A DNA stretch of 12,461 nt from BOG-908 sp964244615 (GTDB taxonomy: Bacteria > Pseudomonadota > Alphaproteobacteria > Acetobacterales > Acetobacteraceae): contig CAXTJP010000077.1 of NCBI GenBank assembly GCA_964244615.1, positions 1 to 12,461 on the forward strand, written 5' to 3'. Positions 7,305 through 12,461 of the stretch are shown here, one piece after another (position 1 is the stretch's first letter; every line of letters begins with the position of its first letter). The notes beneath the pieces are model-generated. The model saw only the letters and a program-made list of their open reading frames with translations. It did not search any database and was not told the DNA's origin. The position numbers and the translations under genes are program-made.

Positions 7305-7679
7305 TTGACGAAACCATGCACGACTGATTTGCCAGCCGAGGCCTGCCGCATGCTCGTCGCGACGCTCGCAAGGGTAGGAGACAAGTGGTCGATGCTGACC
7401 ATCGTCTCCCTTGAAGACGGGAGCTTGCGGTTCAACACCTTGCGCCGCCGCATCGGGATCTCGCAGAAGGTGCTCACCAGCACGCTGCGCGGCCTGGAGC
7501 GCGATGGCTACATCACCCGAAGGGTGACGCCGACCAAGCCGCCCCAGGTCGATTATGACCTGACCGACATGGGCCGCGAGGTTCTAGGCCCCGTGCGGGC
7601 GCTTGCAGGCTGGGCGCTTGGCCAAACGAAACGCATCGAGGAAGCCAGAAGGCGCTATGACGAGCGCACGGCCGACTGA
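7305..7679 (+). CDS. HxlR family winged-helix transcriptional regulator
   Basis: A 124-residue DNA-binding protein of the HxlR/MarR-like type. Family features in order are Cys14 near the N-terminus, V24-GDKWSML (HxlR proteins have IGGKW..L), L41-RFNTLRRRIGISQKVLTSTLRGLERDGY as the helix-turn-helix, and the wing TRRVTPTKPPQVDYDLTDMG (71-90). W103 near the C-terminus is also typical. Cys14 aligns with the position used for redox or electrophile sensing in some HxlR members such as HypR; sensing here is inference. TTG at 7305 is the chosen start because AAGGAGG ends four bases upstream and the next in-frame Met (7350) would remove the conserved N-terminus. It probably represses or activates the divergent SDR gene. 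Confidence 0.9.
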   Translation: MTKPCTTDLPAEACRMLVATLARVGDKWSMLTIVSLEDGSLRFNTLRRRIGISQKVLTSTLRGLERDGYITRRVTPTKPPQVDYDLTDMGREVLGPVRALAGWALGQTKRIEEARRRYDERTAD

Positions 7680-8123
7680 TGTCACGCCTGTCTCCGTCGG
7701 GTCCGTCGATAGAATGCGGAAGGCCTTCGTTTATGCATTTCGCCGAAGACCGTTCGGCGCCTGCGGCTCGGTGAAGCTTCGGATCGTATCAACTCGTACA
7801 ACGATCTGCAGGCAGCGAACCCGCCCTGCCTCGGGTTTGTCACGAGTCGACCTCTCGGTTCTACTGCTGCCGGACCCCAACATGATCGAAGCGAGCCTGC
7901 TCCAGGCGTGTGCCGGGTCTTCGAGGCGGCCGTCGTCGGTGTCGCCCCGGTGATCCTGCGCCGCCCTCGGACCCGCCGCTGCCGGCCGAACGGCGTACGG
8001 GACGATGCGCCGTCGCCGGGCGACCCTGGATCAGCCCGGTCACGGCACCGGCCTGACCCGGATGGCGGCGGTCAGCCAGCCCCGGAGGTGATCCTGCTCG
8101 CCATCGTCACCGACGCCGCCGCT
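7680..8123. other. 444-bp stretch without a convincing gene
   Basis: Open frames here are short, lack ribosome sites and family-like motifs, and do not show the strong third-position G/C bias of neighbouring genes. A perfect 7-bp hairpin CGCCGAA-GACCG-TTCGGCG lies at 7741-7759, 62 bases after the HxlR stop, without a T-tract; it could be a weak terminator. No tRNA, IS terminal repeat or recognisable gene remnant was seen. It may be a degraded gene or simply spacer. Confidence 0.55.
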
Positions 8124-8528
8124 TCACGAAGACGACGGCATCGGCCGTTCGCTGTTGTCGGCACGCGCCATGAGCAGGGCGAAGGCGACCAGCAGGCCGT
8201 AGATCCACAGCAGCCAGGCAGCGCCGAGGCGGCCGGTATGGTCATTGCCATAAAGCTCCGGCACCCACCTGAACGCCAGGGCGTGGATCAGCGTCGCCAC
8301 CACCACCACCAGGGCGGTGCCCGCTACCAGTTGGCCCGCAGCGAGTTCAGCCATACGCAGCACGAGCCGCACGCAGACCCAGGCTGCGGGAATGCTGAGC
8401 AGGAAGCCGACGTCTCCCCAGACCGGGCTCACCACGAAGACCGGGAGCAGCCGGATCCAGGCGGCATCGGCCAGCCAGAAACCCACGCCGATCCCGAACA
8501 GGATCAAGGTCTGTCGCCTGTCGAGCAT
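8124..8528 (-). CDS. Small four-helix inner-membrane protein, unknown function
   Basis: A 134-residue hydrophobic protein with four predicted transmembrane segments at about residues 7-27, 40-58, 64-84 and 101-121, and a short polar C-terminus ending in PSSS. I do not recognise the family with certainty; it resembles small DUF-type membrane proteins found beside TetR regulators. It could sense, export or protect against a small molecule, but this is inferred from context only. ATG 8528 is chosen because it begins at the first helix. The frame is open to 8615, but that extension would run through both operators and is unlikely to be translated. The upstream GGTGGG is a weak ribosome site. It is divergent from the TetR gene, with an 18-bp palindrome 13 bp upstream of the ATG, so repression by that TetR protein is likely. 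Confidence 0.72.
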   Translation of the reverse strand: MLDRRQTLILFGIGVGFWLADAAWIRLLPVFVVSPVWGDVGFLLSIPAAWVCVRLVLRMAELAAGQLVAGTALVVVVATLIHALAFRWVPELYGNDHTGRLGAAWLLWIYGLLVAFALLMARADNSERPMPSSS

Positions 8529-8541
8529 GTCACCCACCCAG

Positions 8542-8559
8542 ATGTAACAGGAGTTACAT
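8542..8559. promoter_or_regulatory. Probable TetR operator 1
   Basis: ATGTAACAGGAGTTACAT has 7-bp perfect arms around a 4-bp centre (AGGA). It lies 13 bp upstream of the membrane-protein ATG, in the spacer divergent from the TetR gene. Its form (TGTAAC-N4-GTTACA) is typical of TetR-family palindromic operators. The binding protein is inferred from adjacency. Confidence 0.72.
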
Positions 8560-8570
8560 AGCAGGGTTGG

Positions 8571-8586
8571 TGTAACACATGCTACA
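8571..8586. promoter_or_regulatory. Probable TetR operator 2
   Basis: TGTAACACATGCTACA repeats the same half-site layout with one mismatch in the right arm (GCTACA instead of GTTACA). Its centre lies 28 bp from that of operator 1, close to three helical turns, and it ends seven bases before the TetR GTG start. TACAGT (8583-8588) overlaps it and could be a -10 box for the regulator, giving autorepression. Confidence 0.65.
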
Positions 8587-8593
8587 GTAATCC

Positions 8594-9148
8594 GTGACCT
8601 CGCTCCGATCTCCACGCCACGTCGAACTCGTCGACGGGATCGTCACGATCGTGCTGGAGGAGGGCCTCGATGCGCTGGCTCTGCGGGGGCTGGCGGCGCG
8701 CCTGTCCACCAGCGGCCGGATGCTGCTGTACTATTTCGGGACCAAGGACGCGCTGATACGCGCGGTGCTGACGCGCATCTCCGAGCGCATGATGCCGCTG
8801 CAGCAGTCCCTGTCACCGGGCGGGCGGGTCGGTCCCGGGCAGTTCCTGGGCGCCATGCTGCAGGCCGGTCACGATCCGCAGATCGCCCCCATCATGCGGA
8901 TCTGGACCGAGGTGGTCGCGCGGGCGGCGCGTGGCGAGGCGCCCTACCGCACCTTCGCCGACCAGACCATCGTCGAGTGGCTGGAATGGATCAAGAGCCG
9001 GCTGCTGCCCTCGCCGGACCAGGATGGAGAGGCCCAGGCGATCCTTTCGATCATGGACGGGGTCACGCTCCTGGAGATGGCGCGTCCCGGCACCACGCAG
9101 CAGGCCAGGGCGCTGCTACCGGCCCTGTTCGACAGACTGGCGCGTTAG
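8594..9148 (+). CDS. TetR/AcrR family transcriptional repressor
   Basis: A 184-residue regulator. The N-terminal helix-turn-helix covers residues 10-57: I16-VTIVLEEGLDALALRGLA, then ARLSTSGRMLLYYFGTKDAL, where YYFGTKDAL matches the TetR 'YYHFGSKEAL' signature. Residues 60-184 form a helical ligand-binding domain that I cannot assign to a ligand. The start is GTG at 8594. No ribosome site lies in front of it, and a possible -10 element lies immediately upstream, so the mRNA could be leaderless. Two matching palindromes in the divergent promoter suggest it represses itself and the small membrane-protein gene. It ends 16 bp before the convergent yqgE stop. Confidence 0.92.
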   Translation: MTSLRSPRHVELVDGIVTIVLEEGLDALALRGLAARLSTSGRMLLYYFGTKDALIRAVLTRISERMMPLQQSLSPGGRVGPGQFLGAMLQAGHDPQIAPIMRIWTEVVARAARGEAPYRTFADQTIVEWLEWIKSRLLPSPDQDGEAQAILSIMDGVTLLEMARPGTTQQARALLPALFDRLAR

Positions 9149-9164
9149 GATCGCTACGGACGTC

Positions 9165-9746
9165 TCAGGCGTGCCCCACCACGCTCGACAGGCGGATCGG
9201 GTCGATGTTGAGCGAGGCCAGCGCCCGGCGCCACTTGGTATCGTGGTCGGCGCCGAACACGATGCCGTCGCTGGACGGCGCGGACAGCCAGGCATTCTGC
9301 TGGATCTCCTGCTCGAGCTGGCCCGGCGCCCAGGTGGCGTGGCCGAGGGCGAGCAGCGCGTGACGCGGGCCGGCGCCGTCCGCGATCACCTTGAGCACGT
9401 CGAGGCTGGCGGTCAGCACGATGCCGTCATCGACCGCGAGGCTGCCGTCGCCGGTCCAGTCGGCGCTGTGCAGCACGAAGCCGCGCGAGTTCTCGACCGG
9501 GCCACCGGCGCACAGCGTGATGCGCCGGCGCGGCGGCACCGGCTCGACGCCGAGCTGCTCCAGCAGCTCGTCGAAGCCGGGCTGTCCCAGGCGGCGATTG
9601 ACCACCAGGCCCATCGCGCCATCCTCGGTCGAATGGGCGCACAGGAATATCACGCTCTGGGCAAAGGGGGAGGATACCAGCGCCGGCATGGCGATCAGCA
9701 GGCGGCCGGTCAGACTGGCTTCGAGGTCGGGTTGGAGCGAGAACAT
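9165..9746 (-). CDS. yqgE: YqgE/AlgH family protein
   Basis: A 193-residue protein with the family's landmarks in order: L12-TGRLLIAMPAL, SVIFLCAHS (31-39), GAMGLVVNR (43-51), the GGPVE segment (81-85) followed by RGFVLHS (88-94), LALGHATWAPGQLEQEI (132-148), NAWL (151-154) and a C-terminal W172 region. Length agrees with the usual 180-200 residues. YqgE/AlgH proteins are widespread and conserved, but their biochemical role is unsettled; AlgH was linked to alginate regulation in Pseudomonas. The start is ATG 9746, with GAAGG shortly upstream. The frame stays open far upstream, across the opposite-strand genes, but without similarity. No signal peptide is seen, so it is probably cytoplasmic. 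Confidence 0.92.
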   Translation of the reverse strand: MFSLQPDLEASLTGRLLIAMPALVSSPFAQSVIFLCAHSTEDGAMGLVVNRRLGQPGFDELLEQLGVEPVPPRRRITLCAGGPVENSRGFVLHSADWTGDGSLAVDDGIVLTASLDVLKVIADGAGPRHALLALGHATWAPGQLEQEIQQNAWLSAPSSDGIVFGADHDTKWRRALASLNIDPIRLSSVVGHA

Positions 9747-9931
9747 GCCTTCAGATGTGGCAGAACAGCCGCCGCGCGCAAGCGCATCGTGCAGCCGCGA
9801 CCGCATTCGCCATCGTCCGCCGGTGTGCGCCGTCCGGCGGCGCGGCCGGCTTCCGCCATCTTGCCGCCTCCGGCGCGAACGCGCATCGTCTGCAACCGCC
9901 CCCGCCGAGAACAGACCGCAGGAACCGGCCG
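9747..9931. promoter_or_regulatory. GC-rich divergent spacer, yqgE / 88-aa gene
   Basis: A 185-bp region between divergent starts that should hold both promoters. A 7-bp perfect inverted repeat, CCGCCGG (9817-9823) and CCGGCGG (9834-9840), is separated by 10 bp. AGGA (9920-9923) serves the downstream gene. The reading frame of the downstream gene is open to 9755, but the extension looks random. No clear promoter boxes were identified. Confidence 0.35.
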
Positions 9932-10198
9932 ATGCCCTATGTCCTAGCTTTCTGCGACGAGCCGGTGCCCTCGATTCCGCATCCGCCGCTCGAGGACGGT
10001 GCCTCTCCCATCGCCGGCCACGCCGCGCGCGCACCCGACCGGCGCGAGCATTTCGGCACCGAGGAGGCCGCCCTGCGCCGGCTGGCCGAGTTGCTGCCCG
10101 CGCCGCACTGGCGCCAGCTCCGGCTGTACGGACCGGACGGCGTGCGCATCGCCGACCAGGCCGAGCTGGAAGCCCGGCTGGGACAACCGCGCGCCTAG
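9932..10198 (+). CDS. Small hypothetical protein, 88 aa
   Basis: I do not recognise the family. Support for coding is an ATG with AGGA eight bases upstream, strongly G/C-biased third positions throughout, and a plausible soluble protein. The sequence opens with PYVLAFCDEPVPS; the middle is rich in Pro, Ala and Arg. The C-terminal half, from TEEAALRRLAELLP (about 43-56) through LRLYGPDGVRIADQAELEARL (about 63-83), looks like a compact alpha/beta unit. No membrane segment or signal peptide is seen, and there is a single Cys at residue 8. It is the first gene of a plus-strand run with ydfG and ppk2, 95 bp upstream of ydfG. Function unknown. Confidence 0.68.
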   Translation: MPYVLAFCDEPVPSIPHPPLEDGASPIAGHAARAPDRREHFGTEEAALRRLAELLPAPHWRQLRLYGPDGVRIADQAELEARLGQPRA

Positions 10199-10200
10199 CC

Positions 10201-10216
10201 TGGCGTTGTGACGCCA
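10201..10216. promoter_or_regulatory. Palindrome just after the 88-aa gene
   Basis: TGGCGT-TGTG-ACGCCA is a perfect 6-bp inverted repeat with a 4-bp centre, two bases after the TAG stop. It could be an operator for the ydfG transcription unit or a short attenuating hairpin. There is no T-tract. Confidence 0.4.
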
Positions 10217-10252
10217 TCAACGCCGGCCGCCGGCATCCAGGGAGAACAGCAG

Positions 10253-10297
10253 ATGGCAGCCATGGTCCACGCCGCGGCGGCGGAGAGCCACCGATGA
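10253..10297 (+). CDS. Possible 14-aa leader peptide upstream of ydfG
   Basis: A short ORF encoding MAAMVHAAAAESHR starts at ATG 10253 with a good ribosome site, AGGGAG (10239-10244), eight bases upstream. Its TGA (10295-10297) overlaps the ydfG ATG (10294) in an ATGA junction, the classic geometry for translational coupling. Six of 14 residues are Ala and two are His. It may be a chance ORF; the same segment also carries GGAGAG, which serves as the ydfG ribosome site. Confidence 0.42.
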   Translation: MAAMVHAAAAESHR

Positions 10298-11052
10298 GCC
10301 GCACGATCCTGGTGACCGGAGCCAGCTCCGGCTTCGGCCGCGCGATCGCGGAGCGCTTCGTGCGCGACGGACATCGGGTGATCGCGACCGCCCGCCGGCA
10401 GGACCGGCTCGAGGCGCTGGCCCGTACGCTCGGACCGGACCTGCTGCCGCTGGCGCTGGACATGAATGACGCGCGCGCCATCGCCGACCTGCCGGGCAGC
10501 CTGCCGGCGGAGTGGCGCGAGGTCGACGTGCTGGTCGCCAACGCCGGGCTGGCCCTCGGCATCAACCCGGCCCAGGAGGCGCTGCTCTCCGACTGGGAGC
10601 AGATGGTGGCGACCAACGTCACCGGCCTGATCCAGACCGTGCACGCGCTGCTGCCCGGGATGGTGGCGCGCGATCGCGGCCACGTCGTCACCATCGGCAG
10701 CGTGGCTGGGGAATACCCCTATCCCGGCGGCAACGTGTACGGTGCCACCAAGGCGTTCGTGCGCCAGTTCGTGATGAACCTGAAGGCGGACCTGATCGGC
10801 CGCAACGTGCGTGTCACCGACATCGAGCCCGGCCTGTGCGGCGGAAGCGAGTTCAGCAACGTGCGCTTCGGCGACGACGCCAAGGCGGCCAGCGTCTATG
10901 AGGGCACCGTGCCGCTCACGCCCGAAGACATTGCCGAGAGCGTCGCCTGGGTGGTGGGCCTGCCCGCGCACATGAACGTCAACCGGATCGAGCTGATGCC
11001 GACCTGCCAGTCGTCTGGACCGTTCGCGATCAAGCGCAACCAGGCCCGGTAG
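10294..11052 (+). CDS. ydfG: YdfG-like NADP-dependent 3-hydroxy acid / malonic semialdehyde dehydrogenase (SDR)
   Basis: A 252-residue classical SDR very similar in recalled sequence to E. coli YdfG. That enzyme reduces malonic semialdehyde to 3-hydroxypropionate and oxidises L-serine, L-allo-threonine and related 3-hydroxy acids with NADP. Visible features are the cofactor loop T8-GASSGFG, RR (34-35) typical of NADP preference, NAGLALG (83-89), N108, the catalytic S136, Y149 and K153 (VYGATKAFVRQF), TDIEPGLCGGSEFSNVRF (175-192) and LTPEDIAE (208-215). The usual length is about 248-252. ATG 10294 has GGAGAG nine bases or so upstream and overlaps the stop of a 14-codon ORF. It is followed after six bases by the PPK2 gene, so the two form an operon. 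Cytoplasmic. Confidence 0.92.
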   Translation: MSRTILVTGASSGFGRAIAERFVRDGHRVIATARRQDRLEALARTLGPDLLPLALDMNDARAIADLPGSLPAEWREVDVLVANAGLALGINPAQEALLSDWEQMVATNVTGLIQTVHALLPGMVARDRGHVVTIGSVAGEYPYPGGNVYGATKAFVRQFVMNLKADLIGRNVRVTDIEPGLCGGSEFSNVRFGDDAKAASVYEGTVPLTPEDIAESVAWVVGLPAHMNVNRIELMPTCQSSGPFAIKRNQAR

Positions 11053-11058
11053 CCCGGC

Positions 11059-11943
11059 GTGGCCCGCAAGGCGGCGAAATCGCTGGTCGCCCACTGCCGC
11101 GTCGCCGACGGGCGCAAGTTCCGCTTGGCGGACCATGATCCCGACGAGACCCGTGGGTTCGACCAGGACACCGCGCTCAAGCGCCTCGCCAAGGGGGTCT
11201 CCCGGCTTTCGGACCTGCAGCGCGAGCTGTATGCGAACGGCCGCTGGGCGTTGCTCGCGGTGTTCCAGGCGATGGACGGCGGCGGCAAGGACGGTACCAT
11301 CAGCCACGTCATGTCGGGCGTGAACCCGCAGGGCGTGAGCGTCACCGCCTTCAAGCAGCCGGGACCGGTCGAGCTGGCGCACGACTTCCTCTGGCGCGTC
11401 CACCTTGCGTTGCCCCAGCGCGGCCATATCGGCATCTTCAACCGCAGCCACTACGAGGAAGTGCTGGTCACGCGGCTGCATGCCGAGGTGCTGGACAGGC
11501 AGAAGCTGCCCGAGACGCTGAGCCAGGGCCAGGACGACTTCTGGAAGGGCCGATACAAGGATATTCGCAGCTTCGAGCGCTATATCGGCCGTCAGGGCAT
11601 CGTTCCGCTGAAGTTCTTCCTGCACATCTCCAAGGAGGAGCAGCGCAAGCGGCTGCTTGCCCGTCTCGACGACACCAGCAAGTTCTGGAAGTTCTCCGCC
11701 GGCGACCTGAAGGAGCGGGCGCTGTGGGACGCCTACCAGGATGCCTACGAGAAGGCGATCATCGAGACGGCTCGACCGCATGCGCCCTGGTTCGTGGTGC
11801 CGGCGAACAACAAGTGGTTCGCGCGCCTGGTCGTGATGGAGGCGATGATCGACGCGATCGAGCGCCTGTCGCTGCAGCCGCCGGTGCCGGACGACGAGGC
11901 CGTCCTGGCCGCCTCACGCCGCCAGCTCGAGGCGGAGGGCTGA
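11059..11943 (+). CDS. ppk2: Polyphosphate kinase 2 family (polyphosphate:nucleotide phosphotransferase)
   Basis: A 294-residue PPK2 kinase, which transfers phosphate between polyphosphate and nucleoside mono- or diphosphates. The N-terminal RLADHDPDET (22-31) is typical of the TIGR03709-type branch. Walker A is A71-MDGGGKDGT with Asp73, SGVNPQGV is at 86-93, the Walker B region is GIFNRSHYE (125-133), then KFFLHISKEEQ (185-195), the lid region RLLARLDDTSKFWKFS (198-213) and HAPWFVVPANNKWF (241-254). Overall it resembles single-domain class III-like enzymes acting on AMP and ADP, but nucleotide choice is not provable here. GTG at 11059 lies six bases after the ydfG stop, without a clear ribosome site, so translation probably depends on coupling. 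No membrane segment. A strong hairpin follows. Confidence 0.93.
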   Translation: MARKAAKSLVAHCRVADGRKFRLADHDPDETRGFDQDTALKRLAKGVSRLSDLQRELYANGRWALLAVFQAMDGGGKDGTISHVMSGVNPQGVSVTAFKQPGPVELAHDFLWRVHLALPQRGHIGIFNRSHYEEVLVTRLHAEVLDRQKLPETLSQGQDDFWKGRYKDIRSFERYIGRQGIVPLKFFLHISKEEQRKRLLARLDDTSKFWKFSAGDLKERALWDAYQDAYEKAIIETARPHAPWFVVPANNKWFARLVVMEAMIDAIERLSLQPPVPDDEAVLAASRRQLEAEG

Positions 11944-11970
11944 CGGCACCGGGAGCCGGACAAGCAAAGA

Positions 11971-11997
11971 CCGGCTCCCGAACTGGTCGGGAGCCGG
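11971..11997. terminator. Bidirectional intrinsic-type terminator, ppk2 / clpA
   Basis: A perfect 11-bp inverted repeat, CCGGCTCCCGA (11971-11981) and TCGGGAGCCGG (11987-11997), with a 5-base loop, lies between convergent genes. On the minus strand it is followed by TCTTTGCTTG, a modest T-rich tail, so it should end clpA transcripts better than ppk2 transcripts. An upstream CGGGAGCCGG (11950-11959) can pair with the same left arm and form an alternative stem. Confidence 0.8.
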
Positions 11998-12021
11998 CCC
12001 TTGCTACGTCCCAGCCAGGTG

Positions 12022-12461
12022 TCAGTCCGCGGTCTCGGACTCGCGCTCGGAGCCGCCCTCGTCGCCGTCGGCCTCGGTCGGCGTGGAACCCTGCTCGGCC
12101 TCCACGTAGTCGAAGGCGAGCCTGCCGTCACGCATGCTGACCTTGACCGACCCGCCCTTGACCAGGCGGCCGAACAATAGCTCTTCGGCCAGCGGCTTCT
12201 TGATGTGCTCCTGGATGACGCGGGCCAGCGGCCGGGCGCCATACAGCCGGTCATAGCCGCGCTCCGCCAGCCACTCCTTGGCCGCCGAAGACAGCTCGAT
12301 GGTCACGTTGCGGTCGGCGAGCTGCGCCTCGAGCTGCAGCACGAACTTCTCCACCACCTGGGCCACGATCTCCGGCGTCAGGTTGCCGAACGGGATGATC
12401 GCATCGAGGCGGTTGCGGAACTCCGGCGTGAAGACGCGCTTGATCGCCTCCTCGTCCTCGC
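12022..12461 (-). CDS. clpA: ATP-dependent Clp protease ATP-binding subunit ClpA, C-terminal part
   Basis: The last 145 complete codons of a ClpA-type AAA+ unfoldase, which feeds substrates to ClpP. The gene continues past the right edge. Visible features are FTPEFRNRLD, carrying the arginine-finger region of the second AAA+ domain, IIPFGNLTPEIV, and the C-terminal small domain with ERGYDRLYGARPLARVIQ, where GARP is the sensor-2 Arg. PLAEELLFGRLVKGG then matches the ClpA ending. An acidic, probably disordered tail of about 25 residues follows (rich in Glu, Asp, Gly, Ser). ClpA rather than ClpB or ClpX is supported by ELLFG..V.GG and the lack of a longer C-terminal domain. Its start and any clpS partner lie outside the window. 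Confidence 0.93.
   Translation of the reverse strand, partial: EDEEAIKRVFTPEFRNRLDAIIPFGNLTPEIVAQVVEKFVLQLEAQLADRNVTIELSSAAKEWLAERGYDRLYGARPLARVIQEHIKKPLAEELLFGRLVKGGSVKVSMRDGRLAFDYVEAEQGSTPTEADGDEGGSERESETAD

Noticed and set aside
7861..8561. Short overlapping frames on both strands in and beside the 7680-8123 spacer
   Set aside because: No ribosome sites, Arg/Pro-rich composition and no motifs; most overlap the antisense of the membrane-protein gene.
8529..8615. N-terminal extension of the small membrane protein to 163 residues
   Set aside because: It would make both operator palindromes coding and has no ribosome site; the first helix begins right after ATG 8528.
9165..10694. Long minus-strand open frame extending yqgE to over 500 residues
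   Set aside because: The extra N-terminal part lies opposite the 88-aa gene and ydfG, has low-complexity Arg/Ala-rich sequence and no family similarity; yqgE has its own well-placed ATG and normal length at 9746.
9391..11052. Upstream extension of ydfG to 553 residues
   Set aside because: The extension runs through the antisense of yqgE and the 88-aa gene in another frame; the Rossmann motif starts immediately after ATG 10294, which has a ribosome site.
10195..11781. Minus-strand open frame of 528 codons opposite ydfG and ppk2
   Set aside because: It is an antisense shadow caused by high GC; the plus-strand proteins have complete catalytic motifs, while this one has none.

Overview
The window looks like a draft-assembly contig from a high-GC alphaproteobacterium. 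Most genes have strong G/C bias at third codon positions. Diagnostic core genes are the end of a class 2 pyrD, a class IIA HAD protein of the type found next to pyrD-like genes in alphaproteobacteria, a YqgE/AlgH protein and a ClpA C-terminus. The order (Rhodospirillales-like?) is a guess. A run of exactly 100 N at 5937-6036 is an assembly gap.

Layout. (1) 1-1133: pyrD 3' end, overlapping a HAD hydrolase-family gene (TGATG overlap). (2) 1164-5865: a glycosylation block. A polytopic GT39/ArnT-like glycosyltransferase on the minus strand is divergent from a GT2 polyprenyl-phosphate-sugar synthase-like gene, which is followed by a second GT39-like membrane protein. The GT2 enzyme probably makes the lipid-linked sugar donor and the two GT-C proteins probably use it on the periplasmic side. 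(3) 5866-6195: a tandem array of 39-bp units, each able to fold into a hairpin, interrupted by the assembly gap. (4) 6196-7679: an extended-SDR oxidoreductase divergent from an HxlR-type regulator. (5) 7680-8123: no convincing gene. (6) 8124-9148: a small four-helix membrane protein divergent from a TetR repressor, with two 16-bp TGTAAC-N4-GTTACA-like operators between them. (7) 9165-9746: yqgE on the minus strand. (8) 9932-11943: a plus-strand run with an 88-aa unknown protein, a possible 14-codon leader ORF, a ydfG-like SDR and a PPK2 polyphosphate kinase. (9) A strong hairpin terminator, then clpA (C-terminus only) converging from the right edge.

The segment from about 5866 to 9148 reads as an accessory region: it holds repeats, two self-contained regulator/target pairs and a non-coding stretch, set between better conserved genes. 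I see no CRISPR array, transposase, tRNA, rRNA or phage gene. I also see nothing that qualifies clearly as a new defence or biosynthetic system. The most unusual items are the hairpin tandem array, the two-operator TetR/membrane-protein switch and the leader ORF coupled to ydfG.
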